A DNA stretch of 64,000 nucleotides from NCBI GenBank assembly GCA_017307855.1, contig JAFKGD010000008.1:62001-126000 (forward strand), in the 5' to 3' direction. The position numbers and the translations under genes were made by a program. The stretch comes from Burkholderiales bacterium (lineage in GTDB: Bacteria > Pseudomonadota > Gammaproteobacteria > Burkholderiales > Burkholderiaceae_C). Shown here in pieces: positions 20,974 through 29,275 of the stretch. Position 1 is the stretch's first letter. Each line of letters starts with the position of its first letter. The notes under the pieces were generated by a model. It did no database searches. It worked only from the letters and a program-made list of their open reading frames with translations, and was not told the DNA's origin.

Positions 20974-21795
20974 TCAGTCCGGCGACAGGAATCCGCGCAG
21001 CGCCGCCAGCGTCTCTTCGGGCGCCTCGGTCATCTGGTGATGGCCGACCGGCACATGCTTCACCGTGACATCGCGCGCGGCCGCATGCGCCGCATCGATC
21101 AGCCCTTGCGCTGCACGCGGTGGTGTCATCTGGTCGTGAGCGCCGAGCAGGAACAGGACGGGGCACTGCACGCGCGCGATGGCGGCGTCGCCACCCACAT
21201 AGTCGTTGCAGGCGGAAAAACCGCGATGGAACACGTTCACGCACGGGTTGCTGCGCAGCACGCGCCGCCCCAGCGCCAGGCTGCTGCCGTAGACCCAGGT
21301 ACCCGGGCCGAGCGCAGACGGCGGCGCGGCCAGCGTGCTGCGCGAGAACACGTTGATCATCTTCAGCGCGGCCTCGGGATCGTCCTGCGAGCTTTGCAGC
21401 AGCGCGGGCGACACCTTCATCGGATGCGCCGTGCCCACCAGCACCAGGTGCGTGATGCGCTCGCCCAGCCGCGCCGCGGCCTCCAGCGCAATCAGCGAGC
21501 CCCAGCTGTGGCCCACCAGCGCGGCACGCTGCACGCCGGCCGCATCGAGCAGGGACGCGATGAAACCGGCCGCGGCCTCGACCGACGCGGGCGCCTCGCC
21601 GCCGCTGCGGCAATGGCCGGGCAGATCCACCGCCAGCACGTTCCAGCCATGGTGCGCGAGGTAGCGGCTCTGCAGGATCCACACGCTGTGGTCATTGAGC
21701 ACGCCGTGAATGAACACCACCGTGGGCTGGCCCGCATCGAAGGGCTTGCCGCCGGTGTAGCAGTAGGCAGGTTGGCCGTTGACGGTGAGGTGCAT
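20974..21795 (-). CDS. Alpha/beta-fold hydrolase
   Basis: 273 residues of the alpha/beta hydrolase fold: oxyanion region VVFIHGVLNDHSVW, nucleophile elbow LVGHSWGSL (Ser), acid in FLLGAHDQMTPP and catalytic His in PVGHHQM. The start MHLTVNGQPAYCY at 21,793-21,795 is used; the frame continues upstream through the repeat at 21,799-21,880. It follows metY on the same strand, with the repeat between them. Confidence 0.88.
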   Translation of the reverse strand: MHLTVNGQPAYCYTGGKPFDAGQPTVVFIHGVLNDHSVWILQSRYLAHHGWNVLAVDLPGHCRSGGEAPASVEAAAGFIASLLDAAGVQRAALVGHSWGSLIALEAAARLGERITHLVLVGTAHPMKVSPALLQSSQDDPEAALKMINVFSRSTLAAPPSALGPGTWVYGSSLALGRRVLRSNPCVNVFHRGFSACNDYVGGDAAIARVQCPVLFLLGAHDQMTPPRAAQGLIDAAHAAARDVTVKHVPVGHHQMTEAPEETLAALRGFLSPD

Positions 21796-21798
21796 GGT

Positions 21799-21880
21799 CA
21801 GGCCTCCCGCCGGGCCGCCCCAAGGGGGGCCTGCGCCCCCTCGGGGGGCAGCGAATACACGAAGTGATGAGCGTGGGGGT
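21799..21880. repeat. dispersed hairpin repeat, copy 2
   Basis: Core CCCCCTCGGGGGGCAGCGAATACACGAAGTGATGAGCGTGGGGG at 21,836-21,879, given here as one element of two joined parts, preceded by a GC-rich arm CGGGCCGCCCCAAGGGGGGCC. It matches the copies at 33,005, 33,116 and 46,021. It lies between metY and the hydrolase gene, directly upstream of the hydrolase start. Confidence 0.8.
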
Positions 21881-21886
21881 ACATAT

Positions 21887-23194
21887 TCACTCCGCTTTCT
21901 CGGCGGCCTTGAGCGCGCGCTTGAGATCGTCGAGCAGGTCGTCGGCATCCTCAAGTCCGATCGACAGACGGATCGTGCCCTGCGCGATGCCGGCGCCGGC
22001 CAGTGCGTCGTCGCTCATGCGGAAATGCGTGGTGCTGGCCGGGTGGATCACCAGCGAGCGGCAGTCGCCCACGTTGGCCAGGTGGCTGAACACCTTGAGC
22101 GCCTCGATGAACGCGCGGCCTTGCGCGCGGTTGCCGCGGATGTCGAAGCTGAACACCGAGCCCGCGCCGCGCGGCAACAGCCGCCGCGCCAGCGCGTGGC
22201 TGGGATGGCTCTGCAGCATCGGGTGGCCCACGCGTTCCACCAGCGGATGCGCGGCCAGGAACTCGACCACGCGTTCGGTGTTGCGCATGTGCTGGGCCAT
22301 GCGCAGCGGCAGCGTCTCGATGCCCTGAAGGATCAGCCAGGCCGTGTGCGGGCTCATGGCGGCGCCGAAGTCGCGCAGTCCCTCGCGCCGCGCGCGCAGC
22401 AGGAAGGCGCCCACGGTGCTTTCCTCGCTGAACCTCATGCCGTGGAAGCCCTCGTAAGGCGCGGTCAGCTCGGCGAAGCGGCCCGCGGCGGCCGGGCCTT
22501 CCCAATCGAAGCTGCCGCCGTCCACCACCACGCCGCCGATGACCGTGCCGTGGCCCGAGAGGAACTTGGTGGCCGAGTGATAGACCAGGTCGGCCCCGTG
22601 TGCCAGCGGCTGCATCAGCCAGGGCGACGTGAGGGTCGAGTCGACCAGCAGCGGCACGCCCGCTTCGTGCGCGATCTGCGCGACGGTGGGAATGTCCAGT
22701 ACGTCGAGCCCGGGGTTGCCGACGGTTTCGCCGAACAGCAGCTTCGTCTCCGGACGGATGGCAGCGCGCCAGCCATCGATGTCGCCCGGCTTGACGAAGG
22801 TGGTCTCGATGCCGAAGCGGCGCAGCGTGTAGTGCAGCAGGTTCTGCGAGCCGCCGTAGAGCGCCGTGCTGGCCACGATATGCGAGCCCGCGCCCATCAG
22901 CGTAGCCACGGCCAGATGCAGCGCCGCTTGTCCGCTGGCCGTGGCGATGGCGCCGATGCCGCCTTCGAGCGCGGCTACGCGCTGCTCGAACACGGCGTTG
23001 GTGGGATTGCTGATGCGGCTGTAGACGTGACCCGCGCGCTCCAGGTTGAACAGCGAAGCTGCGTGGTCGCTCGACTCGAACACGAAAGACGTCGTCAGGT
23101 GGATGGGCACGGCGCGCGCGCCGGTGGCCGGGTCGGGTGCGGCGCCCGCGTGCAGCGCGAGCGTGTCGAAGCCGGGATCTCCGTAGCCGGGCAT
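21887..23194 (-). CDS. metY: O-acetylhomoserine sulfhydrylase / aminocarboxypropyltransferase
   Basis: PLP enzyme of the Cys/Met metabolism family that makes homocysteine from O-acetylhomoserine and sulfide in methionine synthesis. The 435 residues are typical of MetY. Motifs include YSRISNPTNAVFEQRVAALEGG, ASGQAALHLA (phosphate binding), VDSTLTSPWLMQP (PLP-ring aspartate) and the Schiff-base Lys210 in VYHSATKFLSGHG. It is divergent from the CBS-domain gene across 123 bases. Confidence 0.93.
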   Translation of the reverse strand: MPGYGDPGFDTLALHAGAAPDPATGARAVPIHLTTSFVFESSDHAASLFNLERAGHVYSRISNPTNAVFEQRVAALEGGIGAIATASGQAALHLAVATLMGAGSHIVASTALYGGSQNLLHYTLRRFGIETTFVKPGDIDGWRAAIRPETKLLFGETVGNPGLDVLDIPTVAQIAHEAGVPLLVDSTLTSPWLMQPLAHGADLVYHSATKFLSGHGTVIGGVVVDGGSFDWEGPAAAGRFAELTAPYEGFHGMRFSEESTVGAFLLRARREGLRDFGAAMSPHTAWLILQGIETLPLRMAQHMRNTERVVEFLAAHPLVERVGHPMLQSHPSHALARRLLPRGAGSVFSFDIRGNRAQGRAFIEALKVFSHLANVGDCRSLVIHPASTTHFRMSDDALAGAGIAQGTIRLSIGLEDADDLLDDLKRALKAAEKAE

Positions 23195-23239
23195 GGTGTC
23201 TCCTCGTGTGCCGGGGCCTGTGCGCGGGCGCCACGGCGG

Positions 23240-23267
23240 TTGAATCGCGCTGATTGTGGGCTATATT
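23240..23267 (+). promoter_or_regulatory. candidate sigma-70 promoter of the CBS-domain gene
   Basis: TTGAAT (23,240-23,245) and TATATT (23,262-23,267) are separated by 16 bases, a good vegetative promoter. The start would be about 43 bases upstream of the ATG at 23,318, leaving room for the GAGGAG ribosome-binding site. Confidence 0.6.
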
Positions 23268-23317
23268 TGCCGGCACGCCCGGCCCTGCGCCGCGCGCGCC
23301 CCCGAGGAGCACACACC

Positions 23318-23770
23318 ATGAAAGTCAGCGACATCCTGCGCGTCAAGGGCAACACGCTCTTCACCGTCACCCCCGACGAACCCCTGGCCGTGGCCATCGA
23401 GATCATGGCCGGCAAGGACATCGGATCGCTGGTGGTCATGGACCATGGCGACCTCGTCGGCATGCTCACTTTCCGCGAAGTGATCGTGACGCTGGTGAAG
23501 AACGGCGGTCAGGTGGGCTCCACCACCGTGCGGGCCGCCATGGACGACGCGCCGCTGACCTGCACCAACGAGACCGAACTCGACGAGGTGCGCCGCATGA
23601 TGCTCGACCGCCACGCGCGCTACATGCCCGTGATGGACAAGCGCATGCTCATGGGCGTGATCAGCTTCTACGACGTGGCCAAGGCCGTGGTGGACAGCCA
23701 GAACTTCGAGAACAAGATGCTCAAGGCCTACATCCGCGACTGGCCGGAAGAAGGCGACACGGCGGGCTGA
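23318..23770 (+). CDS. CBS-domain-pair protein
   Basis: 150 residues made of two tandem CBS domains (about 8-60 and 78-130), the Bateman module that binds adenine nucleotides. Typical turns are DIGSLVVMDHGDLVGMLTFREV and RYMPVMDKRMLMGVISFYDVAKAVV. There is no attached catalytic domain, so it probably acts as a nucleotide-sensing regulator. GAGGAG 8 bases upstream supports the start. Its 3' end overlaps the convergent LysR gene by 43 bases. Confidence 0.9.
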   Translation: MKVSDILRVKGNTLFTVTPDEPLAVAIEIMAGKDIGSLVVMDHGDLVGMLTFREVIVTLVKNGGQVGSTTVRAAMDDAPLTCTNETELDEVRRMMLDRHARYMPVMDKRMLMGVISFYDVAKAVVDSQNFENKMLKAYIRDWPEEGDTAG

Positions 23771-24666
23771 GCCGCGCCACCGCCAGCCAGCACGGAGCGC
23801 ATCCACTGCAGCGCTTCGTCGTTGTCGGTCCGCCGTGACCATGCCAGCTGCGTGGGGAACGGCGGCAGCTGCAGCGGCGGCTCGAACACCTTCAGCCCCG
23901 CTACCGCGCCCGCCGCGCGCAGCAACGAAGCCGGCCCTGTGTAGACCAGCGGCGTGCCGCGCAGCAGCGCCAGCGCCGTGCCGAAGTGGGCGACTGTCAG
24001 CACGATGCGACGCGTCAGCCCCTGGCGCGCCAGCGCCTCGTCGATCACACCCAGCGTATCGCCCTGTACCAGCACGTTGACGTGCTCGCACTGCAGGTAG
24101 TCGGTGCGCGTCATCGGCCGGCGAGGGCCGGTGCGCGCGTCCACGGCACACAGGTACGGGTCGTCATGCAGCGGCAGTGTGCCGAGGTCGGCCGTGAGGT
24201 GGTTGAAGACGCCGAGGGCGAGATCCAGCTCGCCCGAGCGAAGCATCGCAGGCGCATCGACACGGCCCGCATGGTGCACACGCAGGCGGATGTTGGGTGC
24301 CTGCTCCCGCATGCGCTCGAGCAGGCGCGGCAGCACGGTGGCCGCGGCATGGTCGGATGCGCCGATGTGGATGTGGCGGTCCACCGTGGCGGGGTCGAAC
24401 CGGCCGCCATGCGCAAACAGCCGCCCGACCTGAACGAGCAGCGAACGCACCTCGGGCAGGGCGGCCAGCGCGCGCGGCGTGGCTTCCATCGCGCGGCCGT
24501 GGCGCACCAGGATCGGGTCGCCGAAGGCCTCGCGCAGGCGCGCGAGCGAATGGCTGAGTGCGCTTTGCGAGAGGTGCAGCCGCCGGGCGGCGCGCGAGAC
24601 GCTGGTCTCGGAGACCACGGCCTCCAGCACCACCAGCAGGTTCAGGTCGATACGGCGCAGGTCCAT
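23728..24666 (-). CDS. LysR-family transcriptional regulator
   Basis: 312 residues. The N-terminal winged HTH is clear (DLRRIDLNLLVVLEAVVSE, then VSRAARRLHLSQSALSHSLARLR), followed by the effector-binding domain (about 90-290). The NodD/LinR-like start suggests an aromatic or organic-acid effector. It is divergent from a Bug binding protein and an isocitrate-lyase-family enzyme, its likely targets. A perfect T-N11-A inverted repeat lies 14 bases upstream of its ATG, placed for autoregulation. Its end overlaps the convergent CBS gene. Confidence 0.92.
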   Translation of the reverse strand: MDLRRIDLNLLVVLEAVVSETSVSRAARRLHLSQSALSHSLARLREAFGDPILVRHGRAMEATPRALAALPEVRSLLVQVGRLFAHGGRFDPATVDRHIHIGASDHAAATVLPRLLERMREQAPNIRLRVHHAGRVDAPAMLRSGELDLALGVFNHLTADLGTLPLHDDPYLCAVDARTGPRRPMTRTDYLQCEHVNVLVQGDTLGVIDEALARQGLTRRIVLTVAHFGTALALLRGTPLVYTGPASLLRAAGAVAGLKVFEPPLQLPPFPTQLAWSRRTDNDEALQWMRSVLAGGGAAQPAVSPSSGQSRM

Positions 24667-24680
24667 GTTCGTGCTGCACG

Positions 24681-24707
24681 CGGGCCATCGATTCCATGCA
24701 TGGCCCG
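24681..24707. promoter_or_regulatory. candidate LysR operator (T-N11-A inverted repeat)
   Basis: CGGGCCAT-N11-ATGGCCCG, with perfect 8-bp arms; the inner bases fit the LysR-type T-N11-A rule exactly. It lies between the divergent lysR and Bug genes. Nested inside is the palindrome CCATGCATGG (24,694-24,703). Confidence 0.7.
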
Positions 24708-24780
24708 GCTATCCAGATAAATCATTTTTCGGCGAAGGCGGCGGTCGATAAGGTAGCACTCCACAACGACAGGAGACATG

Positions 24781-25755
24781 ATGAGAACCCGAGCCCTCGT
24801 ACGGGCGGCCCTGGTGGCCGCCATCGCCAGCGCGGCATGGCCCGTGCTGGCGCAGAGCTACCCGAGTCGCCCCGTGCGCATCGTCGTGCCGTTCGCGGCG
24901 GGCGGCTCCACCGACGCAATGGCCCGCATCGTGGGCCAGAAGATGGCCGAGGGGCTGGGCCAGCCCGTCGTCATCGAAAACCGGCCCGGCGCTGCCGGTG
25001 GCCTGGGCAGCGAGCAGGTAGCGCGCTCGCCCGCCGACGGCTACACACTGCTGATGGCGACCACCAGCACGCACGCCATCCTGCCCGTGGCCAATCCGAG
25101 GCTCGGCTACGACGCGGTGAAGGACTTCGCACCGGTGGGCCTGGTGGCGCGCGCACCCAATGTGCTGGTCGTCGGGCCGGGGCTGGGCGTGGGCAGCGTG
25201 GACGAGCTGCTCAAGCTCGCGCGCAGCCGGCCCGCGCAACTCACCTTCGCGTCGAGCGGCACAGGTTCGATCACGCATCTGGTGGGCGAACTCTTCGCCG
25301 CGAGCGGCGGCATCAAGGCCATGCACGTGCCCTACAAGACCGGCGTGCAGGCGCTGCCCGACGTGGCGTCGGGCCAGGTGGCGTTCCAGTTCGACTCGAT
25401 CACGTGGACGGTGCCGCAGGCGCGGGCCGGCAAGTTGCGCGCGCTGGCGGTGACGGGCCCGACGCGCTCGCCGCTCGCCCCCGACCTGCCCACCGTGGCC
25501 GAGTCCGGCCTGCCGGGCTTCGAGGGCATCACGTGGTTCGGCTTCGTCGCACCCGCTGCCACGCCACCCGATGCGCTGGCGCGCCTGGGCGCCGAGCTGT
25601 CGCGGGCCCTCGCGAACCCCGAGGTGCGCGAGAAGCTCGCCGCCCAGGGGGCCGAAGCCGCCACGGGCCAGCCGCAGGAACTCTCGCGCCTGATGCGCGA
25701 GGACGGCGCCAAGTGGGCGAAGGTGATCCGCGATGCAGGAGTGAAATTCGAATGA
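24781..25755 (+). CDS. Bug/TctC-family tripartite tricarboxylate transporter substrate-binding protein
   Basis: 324-residue periplasmic binding protein. The signal peptide ends PVLAQ at about residue 25; the mature start YPSRPVRIVVPFAAGGSTDAMAR is the Bug hallmark, and PYKTG..ALPDVASGQV and PTVAESGLPGF follow. There are two ATGs in a row; the second (24,781) is preferred because AGGAG lies 5 bases before it and only 2 before the first. The ligand is probably a carboxylate related to the adjacent isocitrate-lyase-family enzyme. No TctA/TctB genes are adjacent. Confidence 0.9.
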   Translation: MRTRALVRAALVAAIASAAWPVLAQSYPSRPVRIVVPFAAGGSTDAMARIVGQKMAEGLGQPVVIENRPGAAGGLGSEQVARSPADGYTLLMATTSTHAILPVANPRLGYDAVKDFAPVGLVARAPNVLVVGPGLGVGSVDELLKLARSRPAQLTFASSGTGSITHLVGELFAASGGIKAMHVPYKTGVQALPDVASGQVAFQFDSITWTVPQARAGKLRALAVTGPTRSPLAPDLPTVAESGLPGFEGITWFGFVAPAATPPDALARLGAELSRALANPEVREKLAAQGAEAATGQPQELSRLMREDGAKWAKVIRDAGVKFE

Positions 25756-26597
25756 GCACGTTCCGCGAACTCGTGGCGAGCGAGCGCCCGCTGGTGCTGC
25801 CGGGTGCGCACGACGCGCTGTCGGCCCTGCTCATCAAGCAGGCCGGCTTCAAGGCGTATTTCATCGGCGGCTTTCCGGTGGCCGGTGTGCGCTACGGCGT
25901 ACCCGACATCGGGCTGCTGGGCGCGCGCGAATTCGCCGATGCCTACCGCGACATCCTGGCCGTGAGCGAGCTGCCCGTGCTGGTCGATGCCGACAACGGC
26001 TACGGCGACCACAAGAACGTGGTTCACGTGGTGCACTCGCTGGAGCGCATGGGCGCGCAGGCCATCTTCTTCGAAGACCAGGTGAGTCCCAAGCGCTGCG
26101 GCCACATCGCGGGCAAGGCGCTGGTCGACACGCGCGAGATGGAATCCAAGATCCGCGCGGCGGCCGGCGAGCGCCTGCGGCCCGACACCTTCCTCATCGC
26201 CCGCACCGACGCGCGCGAGGTGGTCGGCATGGACGAGGCGCTCAGGCGCGGCGAGCGCTACCTGCGGGCAGGCGCCGACGGGCTGTTCATCGAAGCGCCA
26301 CAGTCGGTGAAGGAGATGGAGCAGATCGCACGCGCCTTCGACGTACCGTTGCTGGCCAACATGCTCGAGGGCGGGCGCACGCCCATCCTGCGGCCGGCCG
26401 ATCTGGAGACGATGGGCTTTCGCATCGTCATCTACGGCATCTCGCTGTTGATGCGCGCCACGCGCTCGATGCAGGAGACGCTGGCGGACATCGCCAGCGG
26501 CGAATTGCGGCTCTCGGGCACGGGTGTGGGTTTCGAGGAATACAAGTCCATCGTCGGCATGGACGCCTGGTCCCGCATCGAGGACCGCTACCGCTAG
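25752..26597 (+). CDS. Isocitrate lyase / PEP mutase family enzyme
   Basis: 281 residues of the ICL/PEPM superfamily, which breaks or makes C-C or P-C bonds next to a carboxylate. The metal-binding VLVDADNGYGD (Asp79, Asp81) and the active-site loop SPKRCGH (114-118, with the lyase-type Cys116) are intact; the Cys favours a lyase such as 2-methylisocitrate, dimethylmalate or oxaloacetate cleavage over phosphonate chemistry. It overlaps the Bug gene by ATGA, so transport and cleavage of one acid are probably coupled. Exact substrate unknown. Confidence 0.88.
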   Translation: MSTFRELVASERPLVLPGAHDALSALLIKQAGFKAYFIGGFPVAGVRYGVPDIGLLGAREFADAYRDILAVSELPVLVDADNGYGDHKNVVHVVHSLERMGAQAIFFEDQVSPKRCGHIAGKALVDTREMESKIRAAAGERLRPDTFLIARTDAREVVGMDEALRRGERYLRAGADGLFIEAPQSVKEMEQIARAFDVPLLANMLEGGRTPILRPADLETMGFRIVIYGISLLMRATRSMQETLADIASGELRLSGTGVGFEEYKSIVGMDAWSRIEDRYR

Positions 26598-26619
26598 CGC
26601 CGCGGCCGGCGCCGCGCGC

Positions 26620-27843
26620 TCACCCCAGGCTCGCGTGGATCATCTCCCGCACGCGGGGGTAGATCTGCTGATTCCACTTGCGGCCGCTGAACACGCCGTA
26701 GTGGCCCACGCCGGTCTGGATGTGGTGGATCTTGCGATAAGGCCGGATGCCGCTGCACAGGTCTTGCGCGGCCACGGTCTGGCCTACGGCGCAGATGTCG
26801 TCGCGCTCGCCTTCCACCGTCAGCAGCCAGGTCTTGCGGATGGCGGCGGGGTTGACGAGGCGGCCGCGGTATCCGAGCTTGCCCAGCGCCAGGTCGTAGG
26901 TCTGGAACACCTTCTCCACCGTCTCCAGGTAGAACTCGGCCGGCAGGTCGTTGACGGCCAGGTATTCGTCGTAGAACGTGCGGATGACGTCGGCCTTCTC
27001 CATGTCGCCCTCGACGAGGTGATGGAACAGGTCTTCAAACGACTTCTTGTGCCGCTCCATGTTCATGCTCATGAAGGCCGTGAGCTGCACGAAGCCGGGG
27101 TACACGCGGCGCATGAAGCCCGCGTGCGGCAGCGGCACGTGGCTGATCAGGTTCTGCTCGAACCATTCGATCGGCTTCTGCACCGCCAGCCGATTCACCT
27201 CGGTGGGGTTCACGCGGCAATCCACCGGGCCGGCCATGAGGGTGAGCGAGCGCGGCTGGGCCGGATGGTCGTCCTCGGCCATGAGGGCGGTGGCGGCCAG
27301 CGCGGCCACGCAGGGCTGGCAGACGGCGACCACGTGCACGGGCTGGCCGGCATCGGCATGCACGGCCGCGATGAACTGCGTCATGTGCTCGATGTAGTCG
27401 TCCAGGCCGAAAGCGCCGTGGCGCAACGACACGTCGCGCGCGTTGTGCCAGTCGGTGATGTAGACGTCGTGGTCCTGCAGCAGGGTGCGCACGGTCTCGC
27501 GCAGCAGGGTGGCGAAGTGGCCCGACAGCGGAGCCACCAGCAGCACCGGCGGCTGGCCGGTGACACCGGCCTTGCGGAAGTGCAGCAGGGTGCCGAAGGG
27601 CGTGCAGTAGCCCGCCTGCTCGGTGACGGGCACGCTCTGGCCGTCCACCAGCACGTCGTGGATGCGCCAGGGTGGCCGGCTGTGGGTGAGGCGCATGCGC
27701 GAGAACACTTCGCCGGCGGCGGCCATGCGGCGCAGGGGGCTGCGGTCGGTGTCTTTCACCCACAGGGCGGTGCCCCAGTGCTGCGCGGCCATGCGCAGCG
27801 GTGACATCAGGTCGGACTGGAGCTGGTAGGCCTGATAGAGCAT
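26620..27843 (-). CDS. phaZ: Intracellular polyhydroxyalkanoate (PHB) depolymerase
   Basis: Mobilises stored polyhydroxybutyrate. The 407-residue protein belongs to the Ralstonia PhaZ1-like intracellular type: the nucleophile is a cysteine, Cys175 in the lipase-box-like VAVCQPCVAAL, rather than serine. The start MLYQAYQLQSDLMSPLRMAAQ at 27,841-27,843 is typical; the frame is open 14 codons further. It lies convergent to the isocitrate-lyase-family gene and divergent from the GST-like gene. Confidence 0.93.
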   Translation of the reverse strand: MLYQAYQLQSDLMSPLRMAAQHWGTALWVKDTDRSPLRRMAAAGEVFSRMRLTHSRPPWRIHDVLVDGQSVPVTEQAGYCTPFGTLLHFRKAGVTGQPPVLLVAPLSGHFATLLRETVRTLLQDHDVYITDWHNARDVSLRHGAFGLDDYIEHMTQFIAAVHADAGQPVHVVAVCQPCVAALAATALMAEDDHPAQPRSLTLMAGPVDCRVNPTEVNRLAVQKPIEWFEQNLISHVPLPHAGFMRRVYPGFVQLTAFMSMNMERHKKSFEDLFHHLVEGDMEKADVIRTFYDEYLAVNDLPAEFYLETVEKVFQTYDLALGKLGYRGRLVNPAAIRKTWLLTVEGERDDICAVGQTVAAQDLCSGIRPYRKIHHIQTGVGHYGVFSGRKWNQQIYPRVREMIHASLG

Positions 27844-27910
27844 GAATGTCCCGGACGGAGGATTCCGCCAAGTGGATGCAGGCAAGTTGCGGGCCAGCCG
27901 GAATCGGCGC

Positions 27911-27945
27911 CTGTTTCGCCCTTGGCACAGCGCTTGCTGAAACAG
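27911..27945 (+). promoter_or_regulatory. sigma-54 promoter flanked by an inverted repeat
   Basis: TTGGCACAGCGCTTGCT (27,922-27,938) matches the -24/-12 consensus TGGCAC-N5-TTGCW with exact GG-N10-GC spacing. The predicted start is about 27,949, 30 bases before the GST-like ATG. CTGTTTC (27,911-27,917) and GAAACAG (27,939-27,945) form perfect inverted arms on either side, perhaps a second regulator's site. Confidence 0.7.
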
Positions 27946-27978
27946 CGGCGTTCACGCAACCATCAGAGAGGAAGAGAC

Positions 27979-28635
27979 ATGGCCAGAGCGGTCCTGACGA
28001 TCAGCAGCAAGAACTATGGCGCCTGGGCGTTGCGTGGCTGGCTGATGACGAAGTTCTCGGGGCTGGAGTTCTCCGAGCGCGTCATTCCGCCGGACGATCC
28101 GGCGATGAAGGCCGAGATCCTGCTGCTGGCGCCTTCCATCCTGGTGCCTTCGCTCTCGCACAACGGCATCAAGGTGTGGGACACACTGGCCATCGGTGAG
28201 TACCTCAACGAGATCAAGCCGCGCGCGGGCTTGCTGCCGGCCGACGCCAAGGCGCGCGCGCACTGCCGCGCGGTGTGCGGCGAGATGCATTCGGGCTTCT
28301 CGGCCATGCGCGCATCGCTGCCCATGAACATCAAGGCGCGCTTCCCGGGCTTCAAGGTGTGGTCGCGCGCGCAGGGCGACATCGACCGCGTGATCGCCAT
28401 CTGGAAGGAATGCCTGGCGCTCAACGGCGGCCCGTTCCTTTTCGGCCGGCAGCCGTGCATGGCCGATGCGATGTACGCGCCGGTGGTGACGCGTTTCCTC
28501 ACCTACGACGTGCCGCTGGATTCGGTCTGCACGGCGTATTGCAAGCGGGTGATGGAACTGCCGGCGATGCAGGAGTGGGTGGAGGCGGCGAAGCAGGAGC
28601 CGGAAGAGATCGACGAACTCGACGCGGAATTTTGA
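27979..28635 (+). CDS. Glutathione S-transferase family protein
   Basis: 218 residues. The N-terminal half is thioredoxin-like (LTISSKNYGAWALRGWLMTKFSGLEF, with the conserved LVPSL-type cis-Pro segment SILVPSLSHNG and the glutathione-binding VWDTLAIGEYL), followed by an all-helical C-terminal domain. The Ser/Asn-rich start SSKNYG is like zeta/maleylacetoacetate-type or plasmid GSTs. GAGGAAGAG lies 6 bases before the ATG at 27,979. Its strong sigma-54-type promoter suggests control by nitrogen status or a specific activator. Substrate unknown. Confidence 0.88.
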   Translation: MARAVLTISSKNYGAWALRGWLMTKFSGLEFSERVIPPDDPAMKAEILLLAPSILVPSLSHNGIKVWDTLAIGEYLNEIKPRAGLLPADAKARAHCRAVCGEMHSGFSAMRASLPMNIKARFPGFKVWSRAQGDIDRVIAIWKECLALNGGPFLFGRQPCMADAMYAPVVTRFLTYDVPLDSVCTAYCKRVMELPAMQEWVEAAKQEPEEIDELDAEF

Positions 28636-28637
28636 CC

Positions 28638-28721
28638 ACCCCCGAGGCGCTTGCAGCGCTTCCCCCTCAAGGGGGCGCCACCAGCGGCCCGGCGAAGCCG
28701 GTTCCGCGGTGGCCCTGGCCT
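28638..28721. repeat. dispersed hairpin repeat, copy 3
   Basis: CCCCCTCAAGGGGGCGCCACCAGCGGCCCGGCGAAGCCGGTTCCGCGG, read here in two joined parts, is nearly the same as copy 1 at 622-709. It fills the gap between two convergent genes (GST-like and cupin). Its two hairpins could act as a bidirectional terminator, although no T tract follows. Confidence 0.8.
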
Positions 28722-28750
28722 GTGTCGTGGCCGGTTCGACCAGAGCGCCC

Positions 28751-29173
28751 CTACTCCCAGGGTGTCGGTGCGGGAATCTCGCAGACGGGCTCCACGTCCA
28801 CGGTCTTGAAATCGGCCGGCGAGACGATTTCGAGGTACTCCATGTCGGGCGAGTAGTCGAACAGGTAGTGGCGGATGCCGGGGCGCTGGTGCACCACGTC
28901 GCCGGCTTCCACCAGGGTTTCCTGGTCTTCGTACATGAACTTCGCCCAGCCCTTGACCATGATCACGATCTGGAAATCCGCCTCATGGCGGTGCCAGCCC
29001 GTGCCCGTTTCCGGTGCCATGTTGGCCTTGACGAGGTGCGCGATGACCTTGCCGTGCGTGGCTTCGGCGATGCCGAGGTCGCGATAGAGGAAGAAATCCC
29101 GCAGGCCGCCCGACACGTAGGTCGTGTCTTGCGGCTTCACGTGGGAGAACAGGGTGGCGGTCTTGTCCAGCAT
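28751..29173 (-). CDS. Cupin-domain protein
   Basis: 140 residues forming one cupin barrel. The two cupin motifs are present: GTGWHRHEADFQIVIMVKGW (His ligands, acidic residue) and GDVVHQRPGIRHYLFDYS (His). It probably binds a metal and acts as a small dioxygenase or isomerase. The start MLDKTATLFS is chosen because AAGGAGAGAA lies directly upstream; the frame is open 19 codons further. GCGCAGC-N14-GCTGCGC (29,188-29,215) upstream could be an operator. Confidence 0.87.
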   Translation of the reverse strand: MLDKTATLFSHVKPQDTTYVSGGLRDFFLYRDLGIAEATHGKVIAHLVKANMAPETGTGWHRHEADFQIVIMVKGWAKFMYEDQETLVEAGDVVHQRPGIRHYLFDYSPDMEYLEIVSPADFKTVDVEPVCEIPAPTPWE

Positions 29174-29275
29174 GACTTTCTCTCCTTGCGCAGCGGGTAA
29201 ATGGTTTTGCTGCGCTGCAGCACGAAGCATGAACCGTTCCCGTCGAGGCGGGCCGACGCGGGTGCGCGCCGGGCG

